Notes: a model not told the origin generated them from the letters alone. DNA of 64,000 bases from Streptomyces sp. ITFR-16 (GCF_031844705.1 NZ_CP134609.1:6572001-6636000); one strand, 5' to 3'; shown: positions 16,121 through 25,847, counted from the first letter of the stretch. A program made the numbers and translations.

Positions 16121-16138
16121 GCGGCGGGTAGGCTCGTG
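16121..16138 (+). promoter_or_regulatory. promoter element upstream of helicase gene
   Basis: This is an identical 18-mer to 12909-12926, including -10-like TAGGCT (16129-16134). It lies 10 bases before the preferred ATG at 16145, implying a very short or absent leader. Confidence 0.5.
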
Positions 16139-16144
16139 GACAAG

Positions 16145-18979
16145 ATGACAGAGGACCTCTCACCAGCTGAGCGATACCAGGCTTCCCGGATCCGCGCCGC
16201 CGAGCAGGCGACCGCGCTCGGGCCGTTCCGCGAGATGTACGAGTTCGATCTGGACCCCTATCAGATCGAGGCGTGCACGGCTCTGGAAGCCGGCAAGGGT
16301 GTGCTCGTCGCCGCCCCGACCGGCTCGGGCAAGACGATCGTCGGCGAGTTCGCCGTGCACCTGGCTCTGGCCCAGGGCCGCAAGTGCTTCTACACCACGC
16401 CGATCAAGGCCCTCTCCAACCAGAAGTTCGCCGACCTGGTCAAGCGCTACGGCGCCGACAAGGTCGGCCTGCTGACCGGGGACAACAGCGTCAACGCCGA
16501 CGCCCCGGTGGTCGTGATGACCACCGAGGTCCTGCGCAACATGCTGTACGCGGGCTCCCAGGCGCTGAACGGCCTCGGATACGTGGTGATGGACGAGGTC
16601 CACTACCTCTCCGACCGCTTCCGGGGCGCGGTCTGGGAGGAAGTGATCATCCACCTCCCCGAGTCCGTCACCCTGGTGTCCCTGTCGGCGACCGTGTCCA
16701 ACGCCGAGGAGTTCGGCGACTGGCTGGACACCGTGCGCGGCGACACCGAGGTCATCGTCTCCGAGCACCGCCCGGTGCCGCTCTGGCAGCATGTGCTGGC
16801 CGGGCGCCGGATGTATGACCTCTTCGAGGAGGAGAGCGACCACGGCGGCCGGGGTGCCGGACGGCGCGAGGTCAACCCCGACCTCGTCCGGCTCGCCCGC
16901 ATGGAGAACCAGCGCGGATACAACCCGCGCGAGCGCCGCCGGGGCAAGATGGTGCGCGAGGCGGACCGCGAGCGCGAGCGGCGCCAGCGCAGCCGGATCT
17001 GGACCCCCTCGCGGCCCGAGGTCATCGACCGGCTGGACGCCGAGGGGCTGCTGCCGGCCATCACCTTCATCTTCAGCCGCGCCGCCTGCGAGGCCGCCGT
17101 CCAGCAGTGCCTGCACGCCGGGCTGCGGCTCAACGACGAGGACAAGCGCCGGCTGGTGCGGGAGATCGTCGAGGAGCGGACCGCTTCCATCCCCGGCGAG
17201 GACCTGCACGTCCTCGGTTACTACGAATGGCTCGAAGGCCTGGAGCGGGGCATCGCCGCGCACCACGCCGGAATGCTGCCGACCTTCAAGGAGGTCGTCG
17301 AGGAGCTCTTCGTGCGCGGCCTGGTCAAGGCCGTCTTCGCGACGGAGACCCTCGCCCTCGGCATCAACATGCCCGCGCGCTCCGTGGTCCTGGAGAAGCT
17401 CGTCAAGTGGAACGGCGAGCAGCACGCCGACATCACCCCCGGCGAGTACACCCAGCTGACCGGGCGCGCCGGCCGGCGCGGCATCGACGTCGAGGGCCAC
17501 GCCGTGGTGCTCTGGCAGCGCGGCATGGACCCGGGCGCCCTGGCCGGACTCGCCGGCACGCGTACGTATCCGCTGCGCTCCAGCTTCCGCCCCTCCTACA
17601 ACATGGCCGTCAATCTGGTCCAGCAGTTCGGGCGGCACCGGTCGCGCGAGCTGCTGGAGACCTCCTTCGCCCAGTTCCAGGCCGACCGGTCGGTCGTCGG
17701 GATCTCGCGTCAGGTCCAGAAGAACGAGGAGGGCCTGGAGGGCTACCGCGAGGGCATGACCTGCCACCTCGGGGACTTCGAGGAGTACGCGCGGCTGCGC
17801 CGCGAGCTCAAGGACCGGGAGACGGAGCTCGCCAAGCAGGGCGCGTCCCAGCGCCGGGCCGCCGCGGCGGCGTCTCTGGAGAAGCTCAAGCCCGGCGATG
17901 TCATCCACGTGCCGACCGGCAAGTTCGCCGGTCTCGCGCTCGTCCTCGACCCCGGTCTGCCGGCCGGCCGGGCCAACGGGCACGGCCACCGGGGGATGGA
18001 GTACCACGACGGGCCCCGCCCCCTGGTGCTGACGGCCGAGCGGCAGGTCAAGCGGCTCGCGTCGATCGACTTCCCGGTGCCGGTCGAGGCGCTGGAGCGG
18101 ATGCGGGTGCCGAAGTCGTTCAACGCGCGCTCGCCGCAGTCGCGCCGGGACCTGGCGTCCGCGCTGCGGACCAAGGCCGGGCACATCGTCCCGGACCGGC
18201 ACCGCAGGGGGCGGTCCGCCGCCGCCGACGACCAGGAGATCGCGCGCTACCGGGCCGAGCTGCGCGCGCACCCCTGCCACGGCTGCGACGAGCGCGAGGA
18301 CCACGCGCGGTGGGCCGAGCGCTACCACCGGCTCCAGCGGGACACACGGCAGCTGGAGCGGCGCATCGAGGGGCGGACGAACACGATCGCCCGCACCTTC
18401 GACCGGATCGTCGCGCTGCTCACCGAGCTCGACTATCTGCGGGGCAGCGAGGTCACCGAGCACGGCAAGCGGCTCGCCCGGCTGTACGGCGAGCTGGACC
18501 TGCTGGCCAGCGAGTGCCTGCGGGCCGGGGTCTGGGAGGGGCTCAACCCCGCCGAACTCGCGGCGTGCGTCTCGGCGCTGGTGTACGAGGCGCGGCAGGC
18601 CGACGACGCGGTGGCGCCGAAGCTGCCGTCCGGGCCGGCGAAGACCGCGATGGCGGAGATGGTCCGGATCTGGGGGCGGCTCGATGCCCTGGAGGAGGAC
18701 TTCAAGATCAATCAGGCGGAGGGGGTCGGGCAGCGCGAACCCGATCTCGGCTTCGCCTGGGCGGTGTACATGTGGGCGTCCGGCCGGTCGCTGGACGAGG
18801 TGCTGCGGGAGGCGGAGATGCCGGCCGGGGACTTCGTGCGGTGGTGCAAGCAGGTGATCGACGTGCTGGGGCAGGTCGCGGCTGCCGCGCCGCGGGAGGG
18901 CAGTTCGGTGGGGCGGAGTGCGCGCAAGGCGGTTGACGAGGTGTTGCGGGGGGTTGTGGCCTACAGCTCGGTGGGGTGA
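16145..18979 (+). CDS. DEAD/DEAH-box helicase, Ski2/HelY-like
   Basis: This large superfamily 2 helicase has 944 residues. Motifs are Walker A APTGSGKT, TTPIKALSNQK, DEVHYL (motif II), SLSATVSN (motif III), then the second RecA domain with ATETLALGINMP and QLTGRAGRRG (motif VI). A long C-terminal region resembles the Ski2/Mtr4 DSHCT domain, which suggests RNA unwinding or processing. A basic insert lies at about residues 250-290. The ATG at 16145 is preferred; a TTG at 16112 would add 11 residues. It probably has its own promoter. Confidence 0.93.
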   Translation: MTEDLSPAERYQASRIRAAEQATALGPFREMYEFDLDPYQIEACTALEAGKGVLVAAPTGSGKTIVGEFAVHLALAQGRKCFYTTPIKALSNQKFADLVKRYGADKVGLLTGDNSVNADAPVVVMTTEVLRNMLYAGSQALNGLGYVVMDEVHYLSDRFRGAVWEEVIIHLPESVTLVSLSATVSNAEEFGDWLDTVRGDTEVIVSEHRPVPLWQHVLAGRRMYDLFEEESDHGGRGAGRREVNPDLVRLARMENQRGYNPRERRRGKMVREADRERERRQRSRIWTPSRPEVIDRLDAEGLLPAITFIFSRAACEAAVQQCLHAGLRLNDEDKRRLVREIVEERTASIPGEDLHVLGYYEWLEGLERGIAAHHAGMLPTFKEVVEELFVRGLVKAVFATETLALGINMPARSVVLEKLVKWNGEQHADITPGEYTQLTGRAGRRGIDVEGHAVVLWQRGMDPGALAGLAGTRTYPLRSSFRPSYNMAVNLVQQFGRHRSRELLETSFAQFQADRSVVGISRQVQKNEEGLEGYREGMTCHLGDFEEYARLRRELKDRETELAKQGASQRRAAAAASLEKLKPGDVIHVPTGKFAGLALVLDPGLPAGRANGHGHRGMEYHDGPRPLVLTAERQVKRLASIDFPVPVEALERMRVPKSFNARSPQSRRDLASALRTKAGHIVPDRHRRGRSAAADDQEIARYRAELRAHPCHGCDEREDHARWAERYHRLQRDTRQLERRIEGRTNTIARTFDRIVALLTELDYLRGSEVTEHGKRLARLYGELDLLASECLRAGVWEGLNPAELAACVSALVYEARQADDAVAPKLPSGPAKTAMAEMVRIWGRLDALEEDFKINQAEGVGQREPDLGFAWAVYMWASGRSLDEVLREAEMPAGDFVRWCKQVIDVLGQVAAAAPREGSSVGRSARKAVDEVLRGVVAYSSVG

Positions 18980-19084
18980 CGGGGCCTGAGGGGCGCCTGC
19001 GGCGGGCAGTCCCCGCCCCGCCCCTTCCTTCCCCTCCCCTTCCCTTCCCGTAACCGGGGGCTCTGCGCCCGGGCCCCCCGCTCC

Positions 19085-20734
19085 TCAATCGCCGGAGCGG
19101 CTTGATGCGTAGGCGCGCCAGCCGCCGTGTTCCGTGATGTCCTGTGCGTCCTCAACCGCGTACGGCTCGCAGAGGAAGCCCGGGGCCGTGGTGCCGTCCG
19201 CCAGGTCGACCCGGCCCAGGGTCATGGGGTGCGGGAGGCTTGCCGCGAGGGCGCCCAGCCCCTCCGGCGGGAGTTCCCAGATTTCTGTCTCCATGGGGGC
19301 GCCGCCCTCCGCCGTGCGGACCAGGCCCGGCTTCGGGGGGTCCGTGGGCAGCGCGTACAGGCGGTAGGCCGGGGCCGTGGTCGTCGTGCAGATCAGGCGG
19401 GCGCCCAGGGACAGGAGTTGGGGGTTCAGGGGTTCGCCGGTGAGGTGGGCGCCGACCACCGCGATGCGGGCCGGTGGGGACAGCAGGGCGGCGATGCGGG
19501 GCAGGCGGTCGTCCGTGCCGGCCGGGCCGATCAGCATCACGCCGAACGGCAGGCCCGCCACCTCGCCCGCCGGGACCGCCACCGCGCACTGGCCGAACAG
19601 GTTGGTCGAGTTGGTGAACCGGCCCAGGCGCGCGTTCGCGCCCACGGGGTCGGCCGCGACCTCGGCGAGCGTGGGGTGGCCGGGTGTCGTGGGGAGCAGC
19701 AGCGCGTCCGCGTCGCCGAGCGCTGATTCGGCCGCCGCGCGCAGGGCGGCCAGCCGCTCGCGGTCCGCGAACAGCCGGTGGGCCGGGATGTCCCGGGCCG
19801 CCGTGATGATGCCCGCCACCGTCGGGTCGAGTCCGGCCGGGCCGCTGTCGACGAACGCGCCGACGGCCGTGTAACGCTCCGCGACGAACGCCCCGTGGTA
19901 GAGCATGGCCGCCGCCTGTGTGAAGGGGGTCAGATCGACGGGGCGCAGATCCGCGCCCGCCGCGCGCAGGCTCTCCGCCGCCGACGCGTAGGCCTCGGCC
20001 CAGCCGGGGTCCAGCTCGCCCAGCTGTTCGACGGGTGGGACCGCGATCCGCCAGGGGCCCGGGGCGCGGGCGGGTGCGGGGTGCGGGGCCGGGTCCGCCA
20101 TCAGGGCGAGGGCCGCTTCCGCCTCCGGGAGCGTACGGGCGAACACCGTCATGCAGTCCAGGCTCGCGCAGGCCGGGACCACGCCGTCCGTCGGGACGAG
20201 GCCGCGCGTGGGCTTCAGGCCCACGATGCCGTTGAACGCGGCGGGGACCCGGCCGGAGCCCGCCGTGTCCGTACCGAGCGCCAGGTCCGCGATGCCGAGC
20301 GCGACGGCGACCGCCGAACCCGAGCTGGAACCCCCGCTGACGCGCTCGGGATCATGTGCGCCGCGGACCGCGCCGTACGGGGAGCGGGTGCCGACCAGAC
20401 CCGTGGCGAACTGGTCCAGATTGGCCGTGCCGATCACCAGGGCGCCGGCCGCGCGGAGCCGGGCCACGGCGGGGGCGTCCTCGGCGGGTTCGTACGCGTA
20501 GGACGGGCAGCCCGCGGTGGTGGGCAGGCCGGCCACGTCGATGTTGCCCTTGACCGCCAGCAGCCGGCCCGCCAGCGGCAGGAACGCGCCCGCCGCGAGA
20601 CGGGCTTCCAGGGCGCGGGCCTCCTCCTCCACCTCGCTGCGGGGACGCAGGCCGATCCAGATCTCCGGGCGGTCCACCGCGTCGATCCGGGCGTAGGCGG
20701 CGCGGATCCGGGCGAGCACGGGCGATGCGGTCAT
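19085..20734 (-). CDS. atzF: allophanate hydrolase
   Basis: This enzyme splits allophanate into ammonia and CO2. The 549-residue protein has the amidase-signature domain with the Ser-cisSer-Lys triad visible in LLAVKGNID, GGSSSGSAVAV and GTDTAGSGRVP, then a C-terminal AtzF-type domain of about 110 residues. Its ATG overlaps the carboxylase stop (ATGA), so it is the last gene of the four-gene operon. A 29-base pure pyrimidine tract separates it from the convergent helicase gene. Confidence 0.93.
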   Translation of the reverse strand: MTASPVLARIRAAYARIDAVDRPEIWIGLRPRSEVEEEARALEARLAAGAFLPLAGRLLAVKGNIDVAGLPTTAGCPSYAYEPAEDAPAVARLRAAGALVIGTANLDQFATGLVGTRSPYGAVRGAHDPERVSGGSSSGSAVAVALGIADLALGTDTAGSGRVPAAFNGIVGLKPTRGLVPTDGVVPACASLDCMTVFARTLPEAEAALALMADPAPHPAPARAPGPWRIAVPPVEQLGELDPGWAEAYASAAESLRAAGADLRPVDLTPFTQAAAMLYHGAFVAERYTAVGAFVDSGPAGLDPTVAGIITAARDIPAHRLFADRERLAALRAAAESALGDADALLLPTTPGHPTLAEVAADPVGANARLGRFTNSTNLFGQCAVAVPAGEVAGLPFGVMLIGPAGTDDRLPRIAALLSPPARIAVVGAHLTGEPLNPQLLSLGARLICTTTTAPAYRLYALPTDPPKPGLVRTAEGGAPMETEIWELPPEGLGALAASLPHPMTLGRVDLADGTTAPGFLCEPYAVEDAQDITEHGGWRAYASSRSGD

Positions 20735-23700
20735 GAGCGGGTGTCCTCTCGGTCCGTGGCGGCCGGCGGGGCCAGGACGAGCAGGGCCGTGCCCGCCTCC
20801 ACCTGGGCGCCCGGGCGGGTCAGGACGCTGTCCACCACACCGTCCGCCGGAGCGGTCACCCGCGACTCCATCTTCATCGCCTCCAGCGCCAGCAGCGGCT
20901 GACCCGCCGTCACCGTGTCGCCCTCGGCCACGTTCAGCTGCCACACCGACGCGGCGAACTCGGCCTCCACCAGCCGGCCGCCCGGCGGCACGGTCACCTC
21001 GGCGGCCGGGGGCGGCGGCCCGGACGCGGCGTCCGCCCGGGCGAACTCGCCGGCCGCCTCCCAGGCGTCCCGTTCGGCGCCGAAGGCCGCGCCCTGGCGG
21101 TCGCGGAACGCAGCGATCGACTCCGCGTTCGCGGTGAGGAACTCCTCGTACCGGGCGAGGGAGAACTCGCCCTCCTCGATCCTCGGCACGAAGCGGCCGG
21201 AGGTGATGTCCGCGCGGAGTTCGAGGAGTTCGTCCGCCTCCACCGGATACCACTTGATGCGGTCGAAGAACCGCAGCAGCCACGGCGAGCCGGGCTCGAA
21301 GGCGCCGCGCTGCTGCCAGCCCGACCAGACCTGGGTGGTGCGGCCGACGAACTGGTAGCCGCCCGGCCCCTCCATTCCGTAGACGCAGAGGTAGGCGCCG
21401 CCGATGCCGACGGAGTTCTCGGCGGTCCAGGTCCGGGCCGGGTTGTACTTAGTGGTGACGAGCCGGTGGCGCGGGTCCAGCGGGGTGGCCACCGGGGCGC
21501 CCAGGTAGACGTCGCCGAGGCCCAGCACCAGGTACTCGGCGTCGAAGACCGTGCGGTACACGTCGTCGACCGAGTCGAGGCCGTTGACGCGGCGGATGAA
21601 CTCGATGTTCCACGGGCACCAGGGCGCGTCGTCGCGCACCCCCGCCATGTAGCGGGCGATGGCCTCGCGGGTCGCGGGATCGTCCCAGGACAGGGGCAGG
21701 TGCACGGTGCGCGAGGGGACGGTCAGCGCGTCCGTCGGCGGCAGGGCGGCCTCGGCGCGATGGAGCAGGGGGAGCAGTTCGTCCTGCGGAAGGACATCGG
21801 GGTCGGTCTGGATCTGGAGCGAGCGGATGCCGGGGGTCAGGCCGGTGATGCCGGGGACGGCCGCCGCCGTCAGGGCCTCCATCAGGGCGTGGACGCGCAT
21901 CCGCAGCGCCAGGTCCAGCTGCATCGGCCCGTACTCGACCAGCACGTTGTCGTCGCCGCTGCGCCGGTAGGTGACCGTGTCGTCTCGGTGGAGGATGCCG
22001 CCGTCGGTGATGTCGGGCCGGGGCGCGCCGGTCACTGTCACGGGCCGGAAGCGGACCGTGTCGCCCGGGCGCAGCTGGCCCAGTTTCCAGCGCTCGCCCC
22101 TCACCACCGTGGCCGGGCAGACGAAGCCGCCCAGCGACGGGCCGTCCGGGCCCAGCAGCACCGGCATGTCGCCGGTGTAGTCGACCGCGCCCACGGAGTA
22201 CGGCGTGTCGTGGATGTTGGACGGATGCAGCCCCGCCTCGCCGCCGTCCGTGCGGGCCCAGCGCGGCTTCGGGCCGACCAGGCGGACCCCGGTGCGGGCC
22301 GAGTTGAAGTGGACCTTCCAGTCGGCGGCGTAGAAGTCGTGGATGTCCTCCTCGGTGAAGAACTCCGGTGCCGCGTGCGGCCCCTCGGCCGCGACGATGT
22401 GCCAGCCGCCGGTGAACGCGGGGCGCTCGGCCACCGGTACGGGGACGCGGTCCGGCACGCACGCCCCGCCGTGCAGCACGTCGCCGGTGCGCAGGGCGCG
22501 GCCGCCGTGCCCGCCGAAGCCGCCGAGGGTGAAGGTGGCCGCGCTGCCCAGGAACTCCGGGACGTCCAGGCCGCCGCCCGCGAACAGGACGTACGTCCGC
22601 AGCCCGTGCTCCCGCGGTGCGCCCACGGCCAGCGCGGCGCCCGCCGGGACCGTCACCGGCTCCCACTGGGGGACCGGTGCGCCGTCGACGGTGACCGGGG
22701 CCGGGGCGCCCGTCACACACACGGTCGTGGGGTGCGTGAAGCGGAGTTCGGGCCCCTGGAGGGTGCACTCCAGGCCCGGGGCGCCGGGGGCGTTGCCGAG
22801 CGCGGTGTTGCCGAGCCGGAACGAGAGGTCGTCCATCGGGCCCGACGGCGGGACGCCGACCTGCCAGTAGCCGGTGCGGCCGGGATGGTCCTGGACCGTG
22901 GTGAGCGTGCCGCCCGTGACCACCTCGATGCGCGGGGTCGGGTCGGTGACCGCGGCCAGGGTGGCGGTGGAGTGGGTGGCGCCCAGCACCCGGGCGTCGG
23001 CCAGCGCGGCCCGTACCAGCCCCAGATTGGTCTCGATGCCGTCGATCCGGGTGGCGGCGAGCGCCGCGTCCAGCCGGGCCAGCGCCTCGGCGCGGTCGCT
23101 CCCGTACGCGATGACCTTGGCCAGCATCGGATCGTAGGCCGTCGTCACCTCGGTGCCCGTCTCGATCCAGCTGTCCACGCGCAGGCCCTCGCCCCGGGGG
23201 AACGCGACCCGGGTCAGCAGGCCGGCTCCGGGGCGGTGGTCGCGGCTGGGGTCCTCCGCGTAGACGCGCGCCTCCACGGCGTGGCCGCGCGGGGCCTCCG
23301 GTTCCCGTACGACGGTCGTGTCGCCCTGGGCCAGGCGGATCATCCACTCGACGAGGTCGACGCCGTGGGTCTCCTCGGTGACCGGATGCTCCACCTGGAG
23401 ACGGGTGTTGACCTCCAGGAAGTACGCGTCCGCGCGGGCGGCGTCGTACACGAACTCCACGGTCCCGGCCGAGCGGTAGTCCACCGAGGCGCACAGTTCG
23501 CGTGCGGCGGTGGTCAGCCGGGTGCGGACGCGGTCGGGGAGCCCCGGGGCCGGGGCCTCCTCCAGGACCTTCTGGTTGCGGCGTTGCAGCGAGCAGTCGC
23601 GGTCGCCGAAGGTGACGACCTGCCCGTGTCCGTCGCCGAAGACCTGTACCTCGACATGGCGGGCGTTCTCCACCAGGCGTTCGAGGAAGACGCCCGCCGA

Positions 23701-24279
23701 GGAGAACGAGGCGGCGGCGACCCGCTGCACCCGCTCCCAGGCGTCGGCCAGTTCCTCGTCCGAGCGGCACGCCGACATGCCGATCCCGCCGCCGCCCCCG
23801 GTGGCCTTGAGCATCACCGGGTAGCCGATGCGCTGTGCCGCGTCCAGCGCCGCCGGCAGATCCGGGAGCAGCCCGGTGCCGGGGGCGAGGGGCACCCCGG
23901 CCGCCTCGGCGGCGGCCCGTGCGGTGTGCTTGGCGCCGAAGAGTTCCAGCTGCCCCGCGGTCGGGCCGACGAAGACGATTCCGGCGTCCTCGCAGCGGCG
24001 GGCGAACTCCGCGTCCTCGGAGAGGAATCCGTAGCCCGGGTGGATCGCTCCGGCGCCGGTGTCCTTCGCGGCCTTCAGCACCAGATCGGCGTCGAGATAG
24101 GACTCCTTGGCGGGCGCCGGGCCCAGCCGGACCGCCTCGTCGGCGAGCCGGACGTGCGGGGCCGAGCGGTCGGGGTCGGAGAAGACGGCGACCGTGCGCA
24201 GGCCGAGGCGGCGGGCGGTACGGATGACGCGTACGGCGATCTCGCCCCGGTTGGCGATCAGCAGCGTGTCGAAGGTCAT
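20731..24279 (-). CDS. biotin-dependent urea/guanidine carboxylase
   Basis: This 1182-residue multidomain enzyme has a biotin carboxylase (residues 1-450, with LLIANRGEIAVR and a Gly-rich ATP-grasp loop), KipI/KipA-like carboxyltransferase domains (about 465-1030) and a C-terminal biotinyl domain with EAMKMES, where Lys1136 carries biotin. Such proteins were named urea carboxylase. When encoded with two DUF1989 partners, as here, characterised members carboxylate guanidine. ATGA overlaps on both sides indicate tight translational coupling. Confidence 0.92.
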   Translation of the reverse strand: MTFDTLLIANRGEIAVRVIRTARRLGLRTVAVFSDPDRSAPHVRLADEAVRLGPAPAKESYLDADLVLKAAKDTGAGAIHPGYGFLSEDAEFARRCEDAGIVFVGPTAGQLELFGAKHTARAAAEAAGVPLAPGTGLLPDLPAALDAAQRIGYPVMLKATGGGGGIGMSACRSDEELADAWERVQRVAAASFSSAGVFLERLVENARHVEVQVFGDGHGQVVTFGDRDCSLQRRNQKVLEEAPAPGLPDRVRTRLTTAARELCASVDYRSAGTVEFVYDAARADAYFLEVNTRLQVEHPVTEETHGVDLVEWMIRLAQGDTTVVREPEAPRGHAVEARVYAEDPSRDHRPGAGLLTRVAFPRGEGLRVDSWIETGTEVTTAYDPMLAKVIAYGSDRAEALARLDAALAATRIDGIETNLGLVRAALADARVLGATHSTATLAAVTDPTPRIEVVTGGTLTTVQDHPGRTGYWQVGVPPSGPMDDLSFRLGNTALGNAPGAPGLECTLQGPELRFTHPTTVCVTGAPAPVTVDGAPVPQWEPVTVPAGAALAVGAPREHGLRTYVLFAGGGLDVPEFLGSAATFTLGGFGGHGGRALRTGDVLHGGACVPDRVPVPVAERPAFTGGWHIVAAEGPHAAPEFFTEEDIHDFYAADWKVHFNSARTGVRLVGPKPRWARTDGGEAGLHPSNIHDTPYSVGAVDYTGDMPVLLGPDGPSLGGFVCPATVVRGERWKLGQLRPGDTVRFRPVTVTGAPRPDITDGGILHRDDTVTYRRSGDDNVLVEYGPMQLDLALRMRVHALMEALTAAAVPGITGLTPGIRSLQIQTDPDVLPQDELLPLLHRAEAALPPTDALTVPSRTVHLPLSWDDPATREAIARYMAGVRDDAPWCPWNIEFIRRVNGLDSVDDVYRTVFDAEYLVLGLGDVYLGAPVATPLDPRHRLVTTKYNPARTWTAENSVGIGGAYLCVYGMEGPGGYQFVGRTTQVWSGWQQRGAFEPGSPWLLRFFDRIKWYPVEADELLELRADITSGRFVPRIEEGEFSLARYEEFLTANAESIAAFRDRQGAAFGAERDAWEAAGEFARADAASGPPPPAAEVTVPPGGRLVEAEFAASVWQLNVAEGDTVTAGQPLLALEAMKMESRVTAPADGVVDSVLTRPGAQVEAGTALLVLAPPAATDREDTRS

Positions 24280-24878
24280 CGGCCCGCTCCGGTGACGGCC
24301 GCCTCGACCTCGGTCGGGTCGAACCCGTTGCAGGGGTTGTTGATCTGGGGGCAGTTGGAGACCAGGACCAGCACATCGGTCTCGGCCCGCAGGGTGACGC
24401 TCAGTCCGGGCGCGGAGATGCCGTCGACGATGCCGAGGGTGCCGTCCGGCTCGACGGGCACGTTCATGTACCAGTTGATGTTGGACACCAGATCGCGTTT
24501 GCCCAGTCCGTGCCGGGCGCCCTCCGCCAGGAAGTTGTCCACGCAGGCGTGCTGCGACCAGGTGTGCTGGCCGTAGCGCAGGGTGTTGGACTCCTTGGAG
24601 CAGGCGCCGCCGACCGTGTCGTGGCGGCCGCAGGTGTCCTCGGTGACGGTCATCAGCGGGGTGTGCTCGTTCGACATCAGCACACTGCCGGTGGTGAGGA
24701 AGATGCCGCCGCCGGCCTGGACGGTGTCGGGCGCGCTGTAGCGGACGGCCGTGTCATGGGCGTCGTACACCAGGAAGTCCACCGCCTGGTTGCCGTGCAG
24801 ATCGGTGAGGGTCAGGTGCTCTCCGGCCCGGACCGTCGCCGACCAGGCCGCGCGGGCGGGGATGACGGTCGTGGTCAT
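24276..24878 (-). CDS. DUF1989 protein, carboxyguanidine deiminase subunit (UAAP2-like)
   Basis: This 200-residue member of the urea amidolyase-associated protein 2 family has conserved segments HGNQAVDFLVYDA, LMSNEHTPLMTVTEDTCGRHD and NWYMNVPVEPDG, with a Cys/His-rich metal-binding look. Family members paired with the neighbouring paralogue deiminate carboxyguanidine to allophanate. It sits between the other DUF1989 gene and the carboxylase with 4-base overlaps. The substrate is inferred from context. Confidence 0.85.
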   Translation of the reverse strand: MTTTVIPARAAWSATVRAGEHLTLTDLHGNQAVDFLVYDAHDTAVRYSAPDTVQAGGGIFLTTGSVLMSNEHTPLMTVTEDTCGRHDTVGGACSKESNTLRYGQHTWSQHACVDNFLAEGARHGLGKRDLVSNINWYMNVPVEPDGTLGIVDGISAPGLSVTLRAETDVLVLVSNCPQINNPCNGFDPTEVEAAVTGAGR

Positions 24879-25693
24879 GCGAGCCCCCGGGCGGTGAGGA
24901 AGCCGAGTGTGTTCAGGAAGGCGCGGCGGCCTTCCGGGGTGGCGTCCCAGAGCGGATCGCCCGGGGCGGTCGGCCGGGCGCGCCAGGCCACCACCTCCAG
25001 CGGGGTGCTGGTGTAGGCGGGGCGCGGGTCCAGGGGGTGCGGGACGTTCGCGATCAGTACGGTGACGTCCTGCTCGGCCCGCAGGGTCAGTGCCGCGCCG
25101 GGGCCCGCCGAACCGGTGAACTCCGCAGTGCCGTCCTCCCGTATCGCCACGCCCTGGAAGAAGGAGAGCGAGGGCGCCAGGTCGCGGGGGCCGAGGCCGT
25201 TCTTCGCGGCGGCCAGCTTCAGCAGCTCGCGGCCGGCCGGGGAGGGCGACTGCGGGGTGCCGTCGCCGTACCGCTCGGTGTTCCGGCGCAGCGTCGAGGT
25301 GCCGCACAGCGCGTCGTGCCGGCCCGAGGAGTCGGCGGTCACCGAGGCGAGCACCCGGCCCTGGTCGGAGAGGAGCAGCCGGCCGGTCCCGAGATACGCG
25401 TTCCACTGCACCTTCACCGTGTCCGCGGTGTTCAGCCGTTCCCACGGACGCCCGTCGGCGTACAGCAGCAGATGGGCGCAGGCGTCGCCCGCGAGGTCCG
25501 TGAGCCGCAGTTCGGTGCCGCGCGCCAGGACACGGTGGGTGTAGTTGCCGCCGGCGACGGTCTCGGCCCAGACCGGGGTGCCGGGGGTGGCGGCCGGCCA
25601 GTCGCTCGCGGGCACCACGGGCATGGCCGGGGTACGGGTGCCGTCCTGGGCGCGGGCGTGGTCCCGGGCCCCGTGGGTCGTTGCTGTCGCCAT
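24875..25693 (-). CDS. DUF1989 protein, carboxyguanidine deiminase subunit (UAAP1-like)
   Basis: This is the first gene of the operon, 272 residues, urea amidolyase-associated protein 1 family. An N-terminal extension of about 45 residues precedes the conserved DUF1989 core (LTDLAGDACAHLLLY, LASVTADSSGRHDALCG). It is expected to form a heteromer with the downstream paralogue. GGAGG is visible before the ATG. The promoter region carries a perfect palindrome at 25728-25747. No ykkC-type leader fits in the short gap. Confidence 0.85.
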   Translation of the reverse strand: MATATTHGARDHARAQDGTRTPAMPVVPASDWPAATPGTPVWAETVAGGNYTHRVLARGTELRLTDLAGDACAHLLLYADGRPWERLNTADTVKVQWNAYLGTGRLLLSDQGRVLASVTADSSGRHDALCGTSTLRRNTERYGDGTPQSPSPAGRELLKLAAAKNGLGPRDLAPSLSFFQGVAIREDGTAEFTGSAGPGAALTLRAEQDVTVLIANVPHPLDPRPAYTSTPLEVVAWRARPTAPGDPLWDATPEGRRAFLNTLGFLTARGLA

Positions 25694-25727
25694 GCTGAAC
25701 CTCCGGTTCGACGGGGTGCCGACGCTG

Positions 25728-25753
25728 TTTCTGTCGTGCGACAGAAATTAGGG
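25728..25753 (-). promoter_or_regulatory. operator/promoter of DUF1989-carboxylase operon
   Basis: TTTCTGTCG-TG-CGACAGAAA (25728-25747) is a perfect 9+9 bp inverted repeat. On the minus strand it directly follows CCCTAATTT, whose TAATTT resembles a -10, so a bound repressor would cover the transcription start. The 15-mer CGACAGAAATTAGGG is identical at 29123-29137 before the permease gene. The adjacent TetR protein is the obvious ligand. Confidence 0.75.
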
Positions 25754-25847
25754 CGGTGCCGAGTCGGGGCCATTGCCCGCCTGTTGCGCGGGAGTTACCG
25801 GATGCTCACCAAGATCGGGGCCGGCGGGGATGTGCGACGATCGGCCC

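Noticed and set aside
19021..19049. 29-base pure pyrimidine tract between helicase and allophanate hydrolase genes
   Set aside because: It lies between convergent genes with no coding or operator role visible; low-complexity tracts of this type are common in GC-rich spacers.
20731..24279. pyruvate or acyl-CoA carboxylase
   Set aside because: The KipI/KipA-type domains between the biotin carboxylase and biotinyl domains, plus allophanate hydrolase and DUF1989 neighbours, identify the urea/guanidine type.
25694..25760. guanidine (ykkC) riboswitch upstream of the DUF1989-carboxylase operon
   Set aside because: The leader between the operator and the ATG is only about 35 bases, too short for any ykkC class, and no ykkC-like stems were seen.
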